A program made the position numbers and the translations under genes. The notes below the pieces were generated by a model. It saw only the letters and a list, made by a program, of their open reading frames with translations. It had not been told where the DNA came from and searched no databases. 28,832 bases of DNA from Chara braunii (lineage: Eukaryota; Streptophyta; Charophyceae; Charales; Characeae): NCBI GenBank assembly GCA_003427395.1, contig BFEA01000278.1, forward strand, positions 1,710,871 to 1,739,702. Direction: 5' to 3'. Below are positions 8,421-18,830 of this stretch, one piece after another (the stretch's first letter is position 1; each line of letters begins with the position of its first letter).

Positions 8421-9815
8421 TCTACCATGTCAGTGGAAAACATAAGCTAGATTAGTCCCAAAACACAAGTCTTGAGCACGAAATCACTTATGGAAAAATC
8501 GGAGTATTCCCTACTAGCATCTCGGCGAAAATCAAGACTTACATTAGACCAGATCACAAGTATTGAGCACGAGATCATCTATTGAAGAATCAGAATATCA
8601 CCTACCAGCATGGGAGTGAAAAGCAAGAGTAGAAGTAGTCAAATTCACAAGGATTGATCATGAGATCATCCATAGAAGGATCGGAGCATCTCCTACTAGT
8701 GTGTGAGTGAAAAACAAGATTTACACTTGTCCAAATCACAAGTAATGAGCATGAGATCATGCATAGAATAATCGGAGCATCTCCTACTAGAGTGTGAATG
8801 AAAAACAAGATTTACACTAGTCCAAATCACAAGATTTGAGCATGAGATCATTCATAGAAAAATCGCACCACTACCTACTAGTGTGTGAGTGAAAAACAAG
8901 AGTTACACTAGGCTATATCACAAGATACAAGCAAGACATCTTTCATGGAGGAATCAAAGGATCTCTTACTAACATGTGAACGAAATGCAAGATCTACACT
9001 AATCCAAATCATAAGAAATGAGCATCAGATCATCCATGAAAGAATCGGAACACTACCTACTAGTGTGTGAGTGAAAAACAAGAGTTACACTATGCTATAT
9101 CACAAGATACAAGCAAGAGATCATCCATGGAAGAATCGGAGGATCTCCCACTAACACGTGAGTGAAATGCAAGATCTGCACTACTCCGAATCACAAGAAA
9201 TGATCATGAGATCATCCATGAAAGAATCGACACATCTTCTACTAGCATGTGAGTGAAAAACAAGATCTACACTAGTCCAAGTCACAAGATATGAGCATGA
9301 AATCATTCATAGAAAAATCGAAGCACTATCTATTAGTGTGTGAGTGAAAAACAAGAGTTACACTAGGCTATATCACAAGATACAAGCAAAAGGTCATCCA
9401 TGGAAGAATCGAAGGATCTCCTACTAACATGTGAGCGAAATGCAAGATCTACACTAAGTCCAAATCACAAGAAATGAGCATGAGATCATCCATGAAAGAA
9501 TCGGAACACTACCTACCAGTGTGTGAGTGAAAAACAAGAGTTACCCTAGGCTATATCACGAGATATAAGCAAGAGATTATCCATGGAAGAATCGGAGGAT
9601 CTCCCACTAACATGAGAGTGAAATGCAAGATCAACACTAGTCCAAATCACGAGGAATGAGCATGAGATCATCCATGAAAGAATCGGAACATCTCCTACTA
9701 GCATGTGAGCGAAAAACAAGATCTACACTAGTCCAAATCACAAGATATGAGCATGAGATCATTCATAGAAAAATCGGAGCACTACCTACAAGTGTGTGAG
9801 TGAAAAACAAGAGTT
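8421..9815. repeat. Satellite array, 91-bp subfamily III with five-monomer higher-order repeat
   Basis: Monomers are anchored on GAGATCATCCAT at 8662, 8753, 8844, 8935, 9026, 9117, 9208, 9299, 9390, 9482, 9573, 9664 and 9755. From 8844 the types run D-B-A-B-C, D-B-A-B-C, D. D and A carry CACTACCTA, GTGTGTGAG and GGCTATATCACAAG; B carries GGATCTC, AACATGTGA and AAATGCAAG; C carries CATCTTCTACTAGCATG. The larger unit is 455 bp. It aligns with subfamily I through GAGATCA, CGGAACATC and CATG, so the arrays are related. Confidence 0.9.
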
Positions 9816-9825
9816 TGGGTAGCCC

Positions 9826-10000
9826 AATAGGAAGAAGAAGATGAAGAAGGAGAAAAAGAAGAGGAAGATGAAGAAGAAGAAGAAGAAGATGAGGAAGAGG
9901 AAGAAGGAGAAGAAGAAGATGATGAAGAAGAAAGAGAAGAAGAAGAAGAAGAAGAGGAAGAAGAAGAGGAAGGAGAAAAAGAAGAAAAAAAAGACTCTTC
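9826..10000. repeat. GAA/GAG-rich purine tract
   Basis: About 175 bases, almost all purine on the plus strand, mostly GAA with GAG, GGA and a few GAT triplets, right at the end of the satellite array. Long open frames through it are compositional artefacts. Confidence 0.95.
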
Positions 10001-10010
10001 CTTCCACTCA

Positions 10011-11199
10011 CCTTGTTAATGTCTTGGAGATGGAGTCTCTATCTTGATGAAACTTCTTCCTCCTTGCACCAAACACCTTCTTGGCTATGACCTTCTTCTT
10101 CTTTAAGCCTCTCTCCTTCCTCTTCCACTTTCTCCCAAGTTACCACAAACTCCAATCACCATAGCTATGGAGTCCTCCCCTCTTGGAGGGCTAATGAGAC
10201 TCTCTTTAGCCTCTCTCTCTTCCTCTCACCCAGGGAGCTATGGCGGATCACCTCCCTAGGGCCAGCCTCACTACCACTAGTCTTTAGAGCTCTTCTTTCT
10301 ATCTCATGGCCTCCACCAAACTCCCAAACTGACACGGGCTCCCCTCTCCTCTTTCCAAGTGAAAGAGTGCTCCTATGAGCTCACTTGGGCAGCATGGGCA
10401 CTCCTCATGCAATTGTGAAAGTGGCGGACTGAATTCCCAGCTTATGTAGGCTGAAACCAGCAGTCCGCCAGCCCATGGGCTTCCCTATGTGCCTTGGGGT
10501 GAACCGAGGTACCCCCAAGGCAAAATCCTACCAGTAGGCCCTTCCGGAGGTAACCGGGCCTCCTTTTGGCCAAGTACATGCAGTCCAAGGTATTGGTACC
10601 AACTCGGATTGCCTCTTGGCCTACTTCGGCCTCCTTTTTACCTCACAAATGCTGCCCCTTTGGGTCCTAATGCCCAAGGGGCAATTTTATTTGAGAGAAC
10701 AAAGCCTAGTGGACTTTTTTCTCGATTGTTTTTCAGTTTGTACCCCATTTTTGGTAGGCAAAGATATTATTTCATGTAGCGACATATTTTCAGACTTGGA
10801 TCTGGCGGAGATCCAAGACCAACAATATTTCGTGCCACCCTAAAACAGCCCTTGCTTCAATTTTGAGCCTCGAAGTCCACTTTTTCAATTGTTTTTGCAT
10901 CTGGCTCTCCTTTTGGGCCAAATGCACAGTTTTGTCATTTTCTTTCTTTTGTTTCTTTCCATTTTGGGCTGCCACCTCATTCCGGAGCTATTCATTTTGA
11001 GTTGGCCCATAAGAAACGTCTAGTTCCTTTCCATCATGAGATCTGATTTCAGATCCATGGTCCAAAAAAAAAACGGTAATTTCTCTTTTGCATTTTCTCC
11101 CATTTTCTTCTTTTTAATTCAGATTTTATTGAGATATGGCCCCAAGGGCGATATCTCTACAATCCGGATTGCCCTCCATCATTCTAGAAGGGATGAGGT
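10011..11199. other. Pyrimidine-rich non-coding DNA, no gene seen
   Basis: C/T-rich on the plus strand with many CTTCTTC and CTCTCT runs. Small repeats include GGCCTCCTTTT at 10557 and 10628. No protein frame has recognisable motifs. It may be LTR or untranslated sequence of a retroelement whose coding part is not in the window. Confidence 0.5.
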
Positions 11200-11573
11200 C
11201 ACAGTTGGGACCTGCCAGTCTCTACTGTGCAGGTCCCAATAGGCCGCACACTCTCCTCCACTCTTTTCTCCTTTTTTGTCTCATTCTCTTTCCATTTTCT
11301 TTCCTGTTTCTTTCATTTTCTTTTATTTCAGTTGTGACAAGTGTTAAACTGTTGTGCACCCTCCGTCTAGGCCTTAGGGCCTCCTTCATGGCCAGGTTCA
11401 TGGCTAGTACTTGGCCGTTATATATCAGATTTCAACAATGGCACCCCCATGCTCCCGGGGGGCTCCACTTTGCTCCCATTTGTCCAATTTTGAGCCCCCT
11501 TGGCTCCGATTTTCTAAGGACAACCTTTTTTTCATGTTGAGCCTCTAGAGGCTTTATTTTCTCATGCCGAACT

Positions 11574-11593
11574 AGTCCGAGATATTTTGGACT
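11574..11593. repeat. Small hairpin, first duplicate
   Basis: AGTCC (11574-11578) pairs with GGACT (11589-11593) across an AT-rich loop, with a G-T pair extending it. The paralogous site is at 12834-12853. Confidence 0.55.
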
Positions 11594-12092
11594 GCTGGGC
11601 AACCCTCCCAACCTCATTATTTTACTTTTTATTTTCTCTCCATGACTCTCTCACTTGGCCCCACTAGTGCTTGCACTACTGGTGCTAATATTTCCCACCG
11701 TCTAGATCCTTGATCTTGACGATGCCGTTTGCTTGCCCAATTATTCATTGTGCTTGCTCACGGTTCCTTGGGACCTCCCAAGTCCCCGCCACTCTCCTCC
11801 ATACTAGTTTCATTTTCTTGTCCTGTCGGTGGCCCCGCCGGCACGTGTCCCGTTTTCTGACTTTTATTATTTGGACCCACTTGGTCCCCAACAACATTCC
11901 GGACGGTGTCCCATTTTTATTTTTTGACCCTCTTGCGCTTGGTGGTCCCATCATTTCTACATGGGTGCCGATTTTTCTAGACCGTGAGATTTCATCTCAC
12001 AGTCGCCGTTTACCGTCTCTCATGCCGAAATTGCTCCTTTCTAGTCTTTTGGGCTTGCCGTGACTCATTTTCACTTAGCCTAGGCATCCCCA

Positions 12093-12118
12093 TGCAGTCC
12101 GTTATTTCTCGGACTGCA
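12093..12118. repeat. 9-bp stem hairpin
   Basis: TGCAGTCCG (12093-12101) and CGGACTGCA (12110-12118) are perfect complements around TTATTTCT. Related partial versions occur near 11413, 12258 and 12670. Confidence 0.7.
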
Positions 12119-12833
12119 GTCTATGACATTTTTCTAGTCCCACAGCCCCACAACTTGCTCCATGCTAAAAGAAAATGAAGCGTGAAATTTCTAAGTGCAT
12201 CCGGACTCAATATTGGTTTCGGATGTACCAAAAACCTATGTTTCTCCTCCCCCATATAATCCGTTATTTTTCGGTTGCATGGGGCTTTGATTTTCTTTGA
12301 TTTTCTCTGCAAAAATAAAAGAAAATCAAAGTCCATTGCAACCGCCATATTCCAGAATAAATCTGGTCACGGATGTATCTCCCCATGTGACCGTTTTTTA
12401 CAGTTGAGACATTTTTCTCTTTTCTTTTCTTTTCTCTTTTCTCTTCTTTTCGTTTTCCTTCTTTCTTCGACAGTAGGGACGTGTCAGTCCCTACTTGTGG
12501 CAGTCCCTACTGACGGCCAACTCACTCACATCCTCTCACTCTTTTTGTCTTATTCTCCCACATTTTCTTTATTTTTTTTTTTTTTTTCTAGCATACCAAG
12601 TGTCAAGTGGCCGTTAAGGCCCTTTTCTAGTCCCTTCCTCTTAGTTTTGACCCTTCTTATGCCCAAGGTGCAGTCCGTTATATCTCGGAATCCAATAATG
12701 GTTTTCTCATGCTCATGAAAGCTTTTTATTACTCCTATTTTTCTCCCACAATGGCGCCTCCTTCTCCGATTTTCTCCCAGAGGCCTATTTTTCACATTGG
12801 GTCTCTTTTGACTCTATTTTCTTGGGGGAGGCT

Positions 12834-12853
12834 GATCCGAGATTTTTCGGATT
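12834..12853. repeat. Small hairpin, second duplicate
   Basis: ATCCG (12835-12839) pairs with CGGAT (12848-12852). Compared with 11574-11593, a G-C pair has become A-T with both sides changed, so the fold is kept. Confidence 0.55.
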
Positions 12854-13067
12854 GCTCCCATGCCTCTTTCTTCAAGTGTCTTTATTTTTTTTTTTCCTTT
12901 TGGCCTTCCCGTTTGCTACCGCCAGTGCTTGCAATAGTGGTGCTAATATTCTTGGTCGTTAACATGTCGATCTTGACGGTGCACCTTCCTTTTATTATTT
13001 TCTCTCATGCGGTGCCGCCGCTTCTTCTTGGGACTTTCACATGTCCCCACCATCCGTCTCGTCGGCA

Positions 13068-13156
13068 GTCCCCGACACTTAGTCCCACCGGCGGTCCCCG
13101 ACAGTTAGTCCCACCGGCGGTCCCCGACACTTAGGCCCACCAGCGGTTCCCGACAC
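13068..13156. repeat. 26-bp tandem repeat, 3.4 copies
   Basis: Units start at 13068, 13094, 13120 and 13146 (partial) with GTCCCCGACACTTAGTCCC and then ACCGGCG. Copies differ by one to three bases. Confidence 0.9.
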
Positions 13157-13205
13157 AATTTGCCTTGGATGCCATTATTTTTACTTAGTCCCACGTGGCC
13201 CCGGG

Positions 13206-14587
13206 TGCCTTTCCCCGAGGTGTTCCTCATCCCTTAGGCGCTTTGTCGCCGCACGACGACCCCTTTCCCTTGTCTTTCTTGCGCCTTGCGCGCGATGGTG
13301 CCTTTGGTCGCGATCTCCAACTCAAAGCTCATGTAGGTGGCCCCTATGTTGGACTCTTGTTCTCTAGCTTCCCACAGTCTCCGGGCCATCTCTCGACTTC
13401 CTCATTCCTTTGTCGCTGCAGTGCCGTGTTTGCAGGCTCAAGGGCCCTTTGGCCTTAGCCTTGTTGTATTCCAACGGCCCTCCCGGCCTCAGACTATGTT
13501 CTACGTGCCCCTGTTTTTGCGCTTTCTCGCTTGCCATTGCCGTGTTTCTCCCTCTGTGGTTTTTCTCCCCAGGGCTTACTCCCTCTTGCGGCCTAATCCT
13601 TTGTATTTTCCTTCTCTTTCCTCCTTACTCCAGATTTCTCTGACGTGCACAATTTGTCTACATTCAGTCTCTCGAGTGATGGGAAGTTATTCGGGACTCA
13701 CTAGTTCTGACACCGTCGAGCGAGAGAGCTTTGACATTGGGGATGTAGCTCAGCCCTCGCGCCAGGTGGTAGTCTCGCTGGTCATTCCGCAAGCGCGGTT
13801 TTTTTTTATATTGATTCTTGGTTGTGTTCTCAAGCAAATGCTCCTTCCAATGCGCAAGGAGTCTAGGGGTTCTTTGAGAGTTCCTCTTCTTTTGTGCGTA
13901 GGCTAAGCGTCATCCTTAGGCCACGCACCATTTCCCTAAGCACAACGATCCTATGACGTCATTGGGGTGCAGCAATGCTGTCTTCCCCATCGGCTCTACG
14001 CACTCCTCGTGTCTCATACATTCTATCCATCATTGTTGGAGCAGGCCCCTTAGTCCTTTCGGGACCTTCATACGCATGCACAAACTATTTCACATTCCGA
14101 TCAGCAAGAGTCTCACTCCTTTCTTTCATTCACACTCCAAGTCTCATGCACAAAGGTCTCTCTCATGGGTGGGTTTTACACTAAGGGACCCTTAGCTCCT
14201 TTGTCCCCTCTTCCCCTTTTCTTTGCCGCCGGCGTTCCCGGCCTGATCCCGCTCAAGGGATCCCAAGACTTACTCACCTGCACAATCTCACACAAAGGCA
14301 AACACCGATGTGAGAAAACCCCGGGAGGGGCGCCTACCTATCGCTGAAGCCAAGGGCAACGACGTCTGTCACTCGCCACGCCCGCTTCCGAGGTCCTCAG
14401 CGACCAGCAGGGTGTCCAAATCAGCAATGTTTGTCAAGCTCGCATTTTTGGGAGAAGAGTATACCCCTCGCTTCCAGCAATTAAATCGCCATTAAAACTG
14501 TTCGGAGTATTAATACAATCTTACCCAGCATAATCTCGCTTTCAGGGCCCCTCGTCACTTTGGGTTCCCCCCTGAGATAACGCAAGA
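13206..14587. other. C/T-rich non-coding DNA, no gene seen
   Basis: Frames of up to 189 codons exist on the plus strand, but their peptides are rich in P, S, L and F, overlap one another and show no domain. At 13739-13753 there is a 15-base match to the 5' end of a tRNA-Ala (GGGGATGTAGCTCAG), but no cloverleaf follows. Confidence 0.5.
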
Positions 14588-15080
14588 ATGAAAAGATCCA
14601 AGTTGACCCAACATCCTTCGACAATCCGTTCATTTTATATAGTAGCAATTTATGCAAACACTTTTTATTCAGGGTTGGAGGTCACATGGAAAAATGAAAG
14701 GAGCAACCTGTTGACAAAGTCTGGGATTTATTCAGCCTTGATGATAAACAACCAATGTAATTTCATAGATTTATTCAGCCTTGATGATAAACAACTAATG
14801 TAATTTCATAGTTTGGTCGGCGATAAACAGAAGAGCTTGACCGTTTCAGCCTCACGACTATCTTCCGAGAGACATCCAAACAAAATGGGCTCAGTGAGCA
14901 ACAGAGGACTCAATCTCCGTTTATGAGAGATCATGTCCGCTCCTTGTCCTTCATAGATGGAATAAGAAGTGAGACAATAGAGAGATATATTTTTCCTTCT
15001 TTTTTATTTTTTTCTTAATTGGTAAGTTTCGATTTTTCAACTATAGCTTCTTTGTCTGATCAGAGATGGTCTCAAATTCA
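14588..15080. other. AT-richer non-coding stretch, possible retroelement 3' region
   Basis: No supported gene. It contains the 43-bp duplication at 14725-14810, and just downstream the purine run GTGGAGGGGAG followed by TTGTGAAC (about 15087-15105), which resembles a polypurine tract plus LTR start. This is inference; no matching LTR pair is in the window. Confidence 0.3.
14725..14810. repeat. 43-bp tandem duplication
   Basis: GATTTATTCAGCCTTGATGA begins at 14725 and 14768. The two 43-bp copies differ by one base (ACCAATG against ACTAATG). Confidence 0.95.
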
Positions 15081-15740
15081 AACTGTGGAGGGGAGTTGTG
15101 AACACTACTAGTCGCAGTACGCGCTGTCGCTAATTAGCTTAATTCCCCTTCCAGGGCTTCATAAACCGTAGGTCTAATACTCGTCACATTTAAAACATGT
15201 GCACATGCAATAAACAGGAATACCGTGGCGAACAAAGCTTAACCAGCTCACCCACGAATCTAGCGACCTTCGTTCATGTTGGGTCTTCAAAGCTCATATG
15301 TCACCTCTCACCCGATCTTTTGTCCAATTTTTTCCTTCTTTCACCCAGTTTGGTATAGCCCTTAATCGAATTCCGGACAAGGGAAGCCCTGACGCCTAAC
15401 AAATAAGGGAAAAAGAAGTCACGAAAGTAACGAATAGATTAAGGGTGAGAAAATAACATGTTTAGTGTTGTTTGGAATAGACTAGCAGCACAACGATCGA
15501 CGAAACTGATTCCGAGCGCACCCGAAGGCTTACCTCCAGACCAAGTGAGACTGCCAGCGAGTCATTTACCAAAACTCAATTCAAGCAGTTTAGCGAGCAA
15601 CCCATCAGACTACATACACAGGCTCGCTCACAACGAAACCCTTACTCCATCCATCGTACGGAGCAGCGCATAGATCCTATCTCTCCGGTCGATTCAGACG
15701 AAGCCATCGAGCCGACTTACAGGTTCGATCCCCAACACCC
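15081..15740. other. Non-coding, LTR-like stretch
   Basis: It follows a purine-rich run and TTGTGAAC. A 71-codon frame at 15458-15673 has no recognisable domain or supporting context. Nothing else is supported here. Confidence 0.3.
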
Positions 15741-16018
15741 AGCGATCTGATCAAGGGTGAGCGGCTAGCCAATTCGCTGAGTCAACCCTTAATGCCAAGC
15801 GATCTGGTCAAGAGTAGGCACCAAGCCAATTCACTGAGTCATCCCTTAGCGTTGAGTGATCTGATCGGGAGTAGTCAACAAGCCGATTCACTGAGTCATC
15901 CCTTAGCGTTGAGTGATCTGATCGGGAGTAGTCAACAAGCCGATTCACTGAGTCATCCCTTAGTGTTGAGTGATCTGATCGAGAGTAGTCAACAAGCTGA
16001 TTCACTGAGTCATCCCTT
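15741..16018. repeat. 57-bp tandem repeat, about 4.9 copies
   Basis: GAGTCATCCCTTA-type anchors fall at 15779, 15836, 15893, 15950 and 16007. Because 57 is divisible by three, a plus-strand frame repeats a 19-residue peptide (LSHPLALSDLIGSSQQADS) and a minus-strand frame is open too. The middle copies are nearly identical, showing recent amplification or homogenisation. Coding status is not supported. Confidence 0.95.
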
Positions 16019-16533
16019 AATTATTGCGTCCCGGACCGAGCAACGCCTCCATTGTAGAATAGATTCCAACGACTCCATAGATTTAAGTCACAACCCTGCT
16101 TGCCATAGGGTTTAGATTCCCAAATTTCGCTTATCCGGCAGCAGGCCTGTTCTCGTTCACGCATACGATACCTCACCTAGTGGTTGACCAGAGGGTTGAT
16201 TAAGTGAGTGAATTCTGTTATTAGTCTTTCATCCGAGATGACTGAGTAATTCTTGGCTACAACACTTGAGGGAAAAAGGGATTTGAGGAAGAGGTCGAAT
16301 ATTGGAGGGTTGTCTTGCGCTAGTTGGAAGGTAGGGGTGGGGAGTCGAGGCATGAGCATTCTAAGAGAGTTAGGGAGCGAGTTGAGGAGTTAGGGATGAC
16401 GAAGAGAGGAGAGGTCGGAGGTCTGTCACCAGGTCCTCAGGTGGACAGATTCATAGCTATGCACTTACTTAGGGGAGGGGAGAGACGAAGGACTGACCTC
16501 TGACCGAAGACTGACACCGACGGAGGAAGACGG
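16019..16533. other. No gene seen
   Basis: Mixed-composition sequence between the 57-bp and 25-bp arrays. It becomes purine-rich on the plus strand after about 16200 (GGGAGGGGAGAGACGAAGG near 16473). No frame with recognisable content. Confidence 0.4.
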
Positions 16534-16633
16534 AACTGACCGGAGGATGACTTGCATGGACTGACCGGATGACGACTTGCACGAACTGACCGGGGAACGA
16601 CTTGCCCAGACTGACTGTAGGGTGACTTGCACG
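16534..16633. repeat. 25-bp tandem repeat, four copies
   Basis: Units of GACTGACCGGAGGATGACTT plus GCATG-type ends start at 16534, 16559, 16584 and 16609 and differ at several positions. The preceding 60 bases contain looser ACTGACC echoes. Confidence 0.85.
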
Positions 16634-16682
16634 ACCTGCTACGAGTTATAGGTCCCGAAGGCTGGAAGGGGAAACAACCGCT

Positions 16683-16916
16683 TTGCCAAAATTGGCGAAG
16701 GAGAAAAGATTTTCCTCAGACCAGCTGACGGAAGTGAACGCGTACTGCATATTTGTGTACGCGCTGAGTGCTGCTGGTGGTCGGTCAACGGAGGGAGGCC
16801 CGAGGGAAGTCCAGCAGATTCAGCAAGTTCCGCAGCCTGCCTTCACTGCGGCGTTGCCGGTAACTTATACCGTCGAGGGCGGAGGGAGTAGTGCCATCCA
16901 GGCCAGCGACGTCTAG
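16683..16916 (+). CDS. Unrecognised 77-codon frame upstream of the LINE
   Basis: It starts at an ATG-initiated MPKLAKEKRFSSDQLTE stretch, followed by a Q- and G-rich part and a TAG stop. The first 30 residues look protein-like, the rest less so. It could be the start of a LINE ORF1 or of a gag-like protein, but no zinc knuckle or RNA-binding motif is visible. Most likely it is a remnant or a chance frame. Confidence 0.2.
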   Translation: MPKLAKEKRFSSDQLTEVNAYCIFVYALSAAGGRSTEGGPREVQQIQQVPQPAFTAALPVTYTVEGGGSSAIQASDV

Positions 16917-17254
16917 ATGCATCCTGGGTAAATTCCCTGGTCCTTGGTCTTGATCCAGTTGGCTCAGCCTTGTCCTGATCCAGATGTCTCAGTCGTAGGT
17001 CCCAAGCCAACCTCCTCCTTGCGGTCGTTGATCCCGATCTGAATGCCCTGCAGTCCTTGGTCCAAACCGAACTCCAACTCCAACCGAGTGTCGCGAATAA
17101 TGTTGATACCTTGGTCCAGATACACTACCAGTAGTATTGAGTGTGAATGTGAATCGTAGATCTTGAGAATGTGTGGCTGCGAAGACGTGTTGCCGAGTAG
17201 TAGTGCGCGGAAACAATTCTGTTACCGAAATGACTCGGTAACTGTCGGTGTCTT

Positions 17255-17464
17255 ATGGTGGTGACCGAGGTAAGGCCAACTGTGACTAGTGGTAAGACAA
17301 TTGCTGATCAATATCTCAGGGAGCCATCAAGCTCTGTGTTGTCTGACAAGCCATCCTCGAAGAAGCGAGGTCACAAAACGAGAGCAGCCAAAAAATCCTT
17401 GGTGTTGGCAGGTCCGATGGCAACACTGAGTAAAATGGACAGATCGAAAGGGAAAGTAAAATAA
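17255..17464 (+). pseudogene. Possible LINE ORF1 fragment
   Basis: A 69-codon frame with a lysine/arginine-rich C-terminal half (KPSSKKRGHKTRAAKKS and later MDRSKGKVK). Basic character fits an RNA-binding ORF1 protein, and another piece (LTLPLIEVIGLPSDDLVVKL) continues in a different frame at about 17535-17660. No CCHC knuckle or RRM-like signature is visible. Position before the endonuclease is the main argument. Confidence 0.3.
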
Positions 17465-18042
17465 ATTTTCATTCCATTAATTTGTTCTAACTCTACCCAG
17501 GGGACGATGCTTCTAACTAAACGAGCGACTGACGGTTCCTTGACTCTTCCTTTGATAGAAGTTATTGGGCTTCCATCAGACGACCTGGTGGTTAAATTAG
17601 TTAATGAAAAGGTCCTTTCACTATTTGGGTTCATGTACGGTTCTTTCCGAGGCCAAAATGGACACACACGTGGCTACCTTGCTTGACGAAAGAAAGGCTT
17701 TCTTACACATATCCTTTATGATCATCCAAGATATATCAGCCTCTTTCAAAAATTGGTGCTTAACATAAGTATATTGGATACCTCTACATGACTTAGTGCA
17801 ATGCAGAAGCGATTCGCTATCCGCAATCCGACTTCACGCTGATTTTTCTGCCACAGAGATTGCAGACTGGATAGCGAGAATCGAGGCTTCGACACAATTG
17901 TCTTCTAAGGTTTTTTATGGTCAAGTCTCGCAGGGGGGCCTCCCCTTGGGACAACCTGGCCATGAACTAAGCACTGAGGACAGAGGCTGCATCCCATTCA
18001 ATATGTCCCGAATCCAAAATCTCGGGGATTTGGACCAATCTA

Positions 18043-18830
18043 ATGGTCCTGCCCAATAAGATCAGACTCCTAACTTGGAATGTCAAAGGTTTAGGGGATA
18101 CTAACGATTAAAATAAATGTTTGAGGCTGTTATCCTGATTCCACTCGATAAATGTTCAGATCGTAGGCCTTCAAGGAACCAAGTTGGACTCTGACAAAAT
18201 CCAAAAGATTCAAGGTTGGTGGCCAGAGCCACGGATCTGGGCACCCGCCGATGGGTCCAAAGGGGGTGTTGCACTTTTAATCCATAAGAGCCTCGAATGT
18301 GAAATCTTAGATCAATATGCAGATCCCGGCGGGCGCTGGGCCTAGGTCAAATTGGTAATTGGTTCAAAGGAATGGGCTGTGATTACAGTTTATGCCCCGA
18401 CCATATATTTAGAGAGAACGGATTTTCTAGCCAATCTGCCTGCATGTTAACCAAAAGTAGAAAACCTGGTGATTTTGGGGGATTGGAACACCACTTTGTA
18501 TCCAGGATTGGATTCGTCATCCCCCACTCCCTTGAGACACGACAACACATTGCTTCTTTCCCTGTTGGATTCACAATCATTTGTTGATGCTTACAGGGTG
18601 ATGCATCCAGAAGATTATAACTATGCTTGTTATGGTCCGAGACCCTCCGATACTTCACCTCAACCAAGACGAAGGTTAGACTTCATAGCCTTGAGTGGCG
18701 ATCTTTGGGATCAATGTGTAGTAATTTTACAGATTATACTATTTCCTCCATATTTTACCATTACCCAGTGATGGTGGATATAATGGTTAAAGAGTTGATA
18801 CAAAAGACCCCCCCCCCTTCCGCCTGAATA
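18043..18830 (+). pseudogene. LINE endonuclease domain (APE type), nonsense-riddled
   Basis: One frame from an ATG at 18043 contains IRLLTWNVKGLGD (catalytic Asn strand), VQIVGLQGTKLD, GGVALLIHKSLE, WAVITVYAPT, NLVILGDWN and PRRRLDFIALS, in the order of an apurinic/apyrimidinic-type LINE endonuclease. This enzyme nicks target DNA to prime reverse transcription. The Glu normally present in the LQETK motif reads Gly. In-frame stops are TAA 18109, TGA 18136, TAG 18343 and TAA 18448, with no frameshift up to about 18770. The final SDH-like region continues in another frame. Confidence 0.85.

Larger units (their letters stand above)
11200..13205. repeat. Diverged non-coding duplication, offset about 1.26 kb
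   Basis: Blocks near 11200-11970 recur near 12470-13205. Anchors are CAGTTGGGAC (11202) with CAGTAGGGAC (12471), and AGTGCTTGCACTACTGGTGC (11666) with AGTGCTTGCAATAGTGGTGC (12924). In both, order is preserved: a C/T-rich run, a GTGTTAA or GTGTCAA segment, a hairpin, then AGTGCTTGC and a GATCTTGACG segment. About 490 bp of other sequence lies between. No coding support. Confidence 0.65.

Noticed and set aside
9763-10047. Leu/Phe-rich and Lys-rich frames
   Set aside because: Direct translation of the GAA-rich tract on both strands; compositional artefact.
13739-13800. tRNA-Ala-like start (GGGGATGTAGCTCAG) with a downstream CCGC/GCGG hairpin and T-run
   Set aside because: No anticodon arm, T-arm or acceptor complement follows, so a tRNA gene is not supported; possibly chance or a tiny tRNA-derived fragment.
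13337-13906. 189-codon plus-strand frame
   Set aside because: Biased C/T-rich composition, overlaps other equally long frames and shows no recognisable motif.
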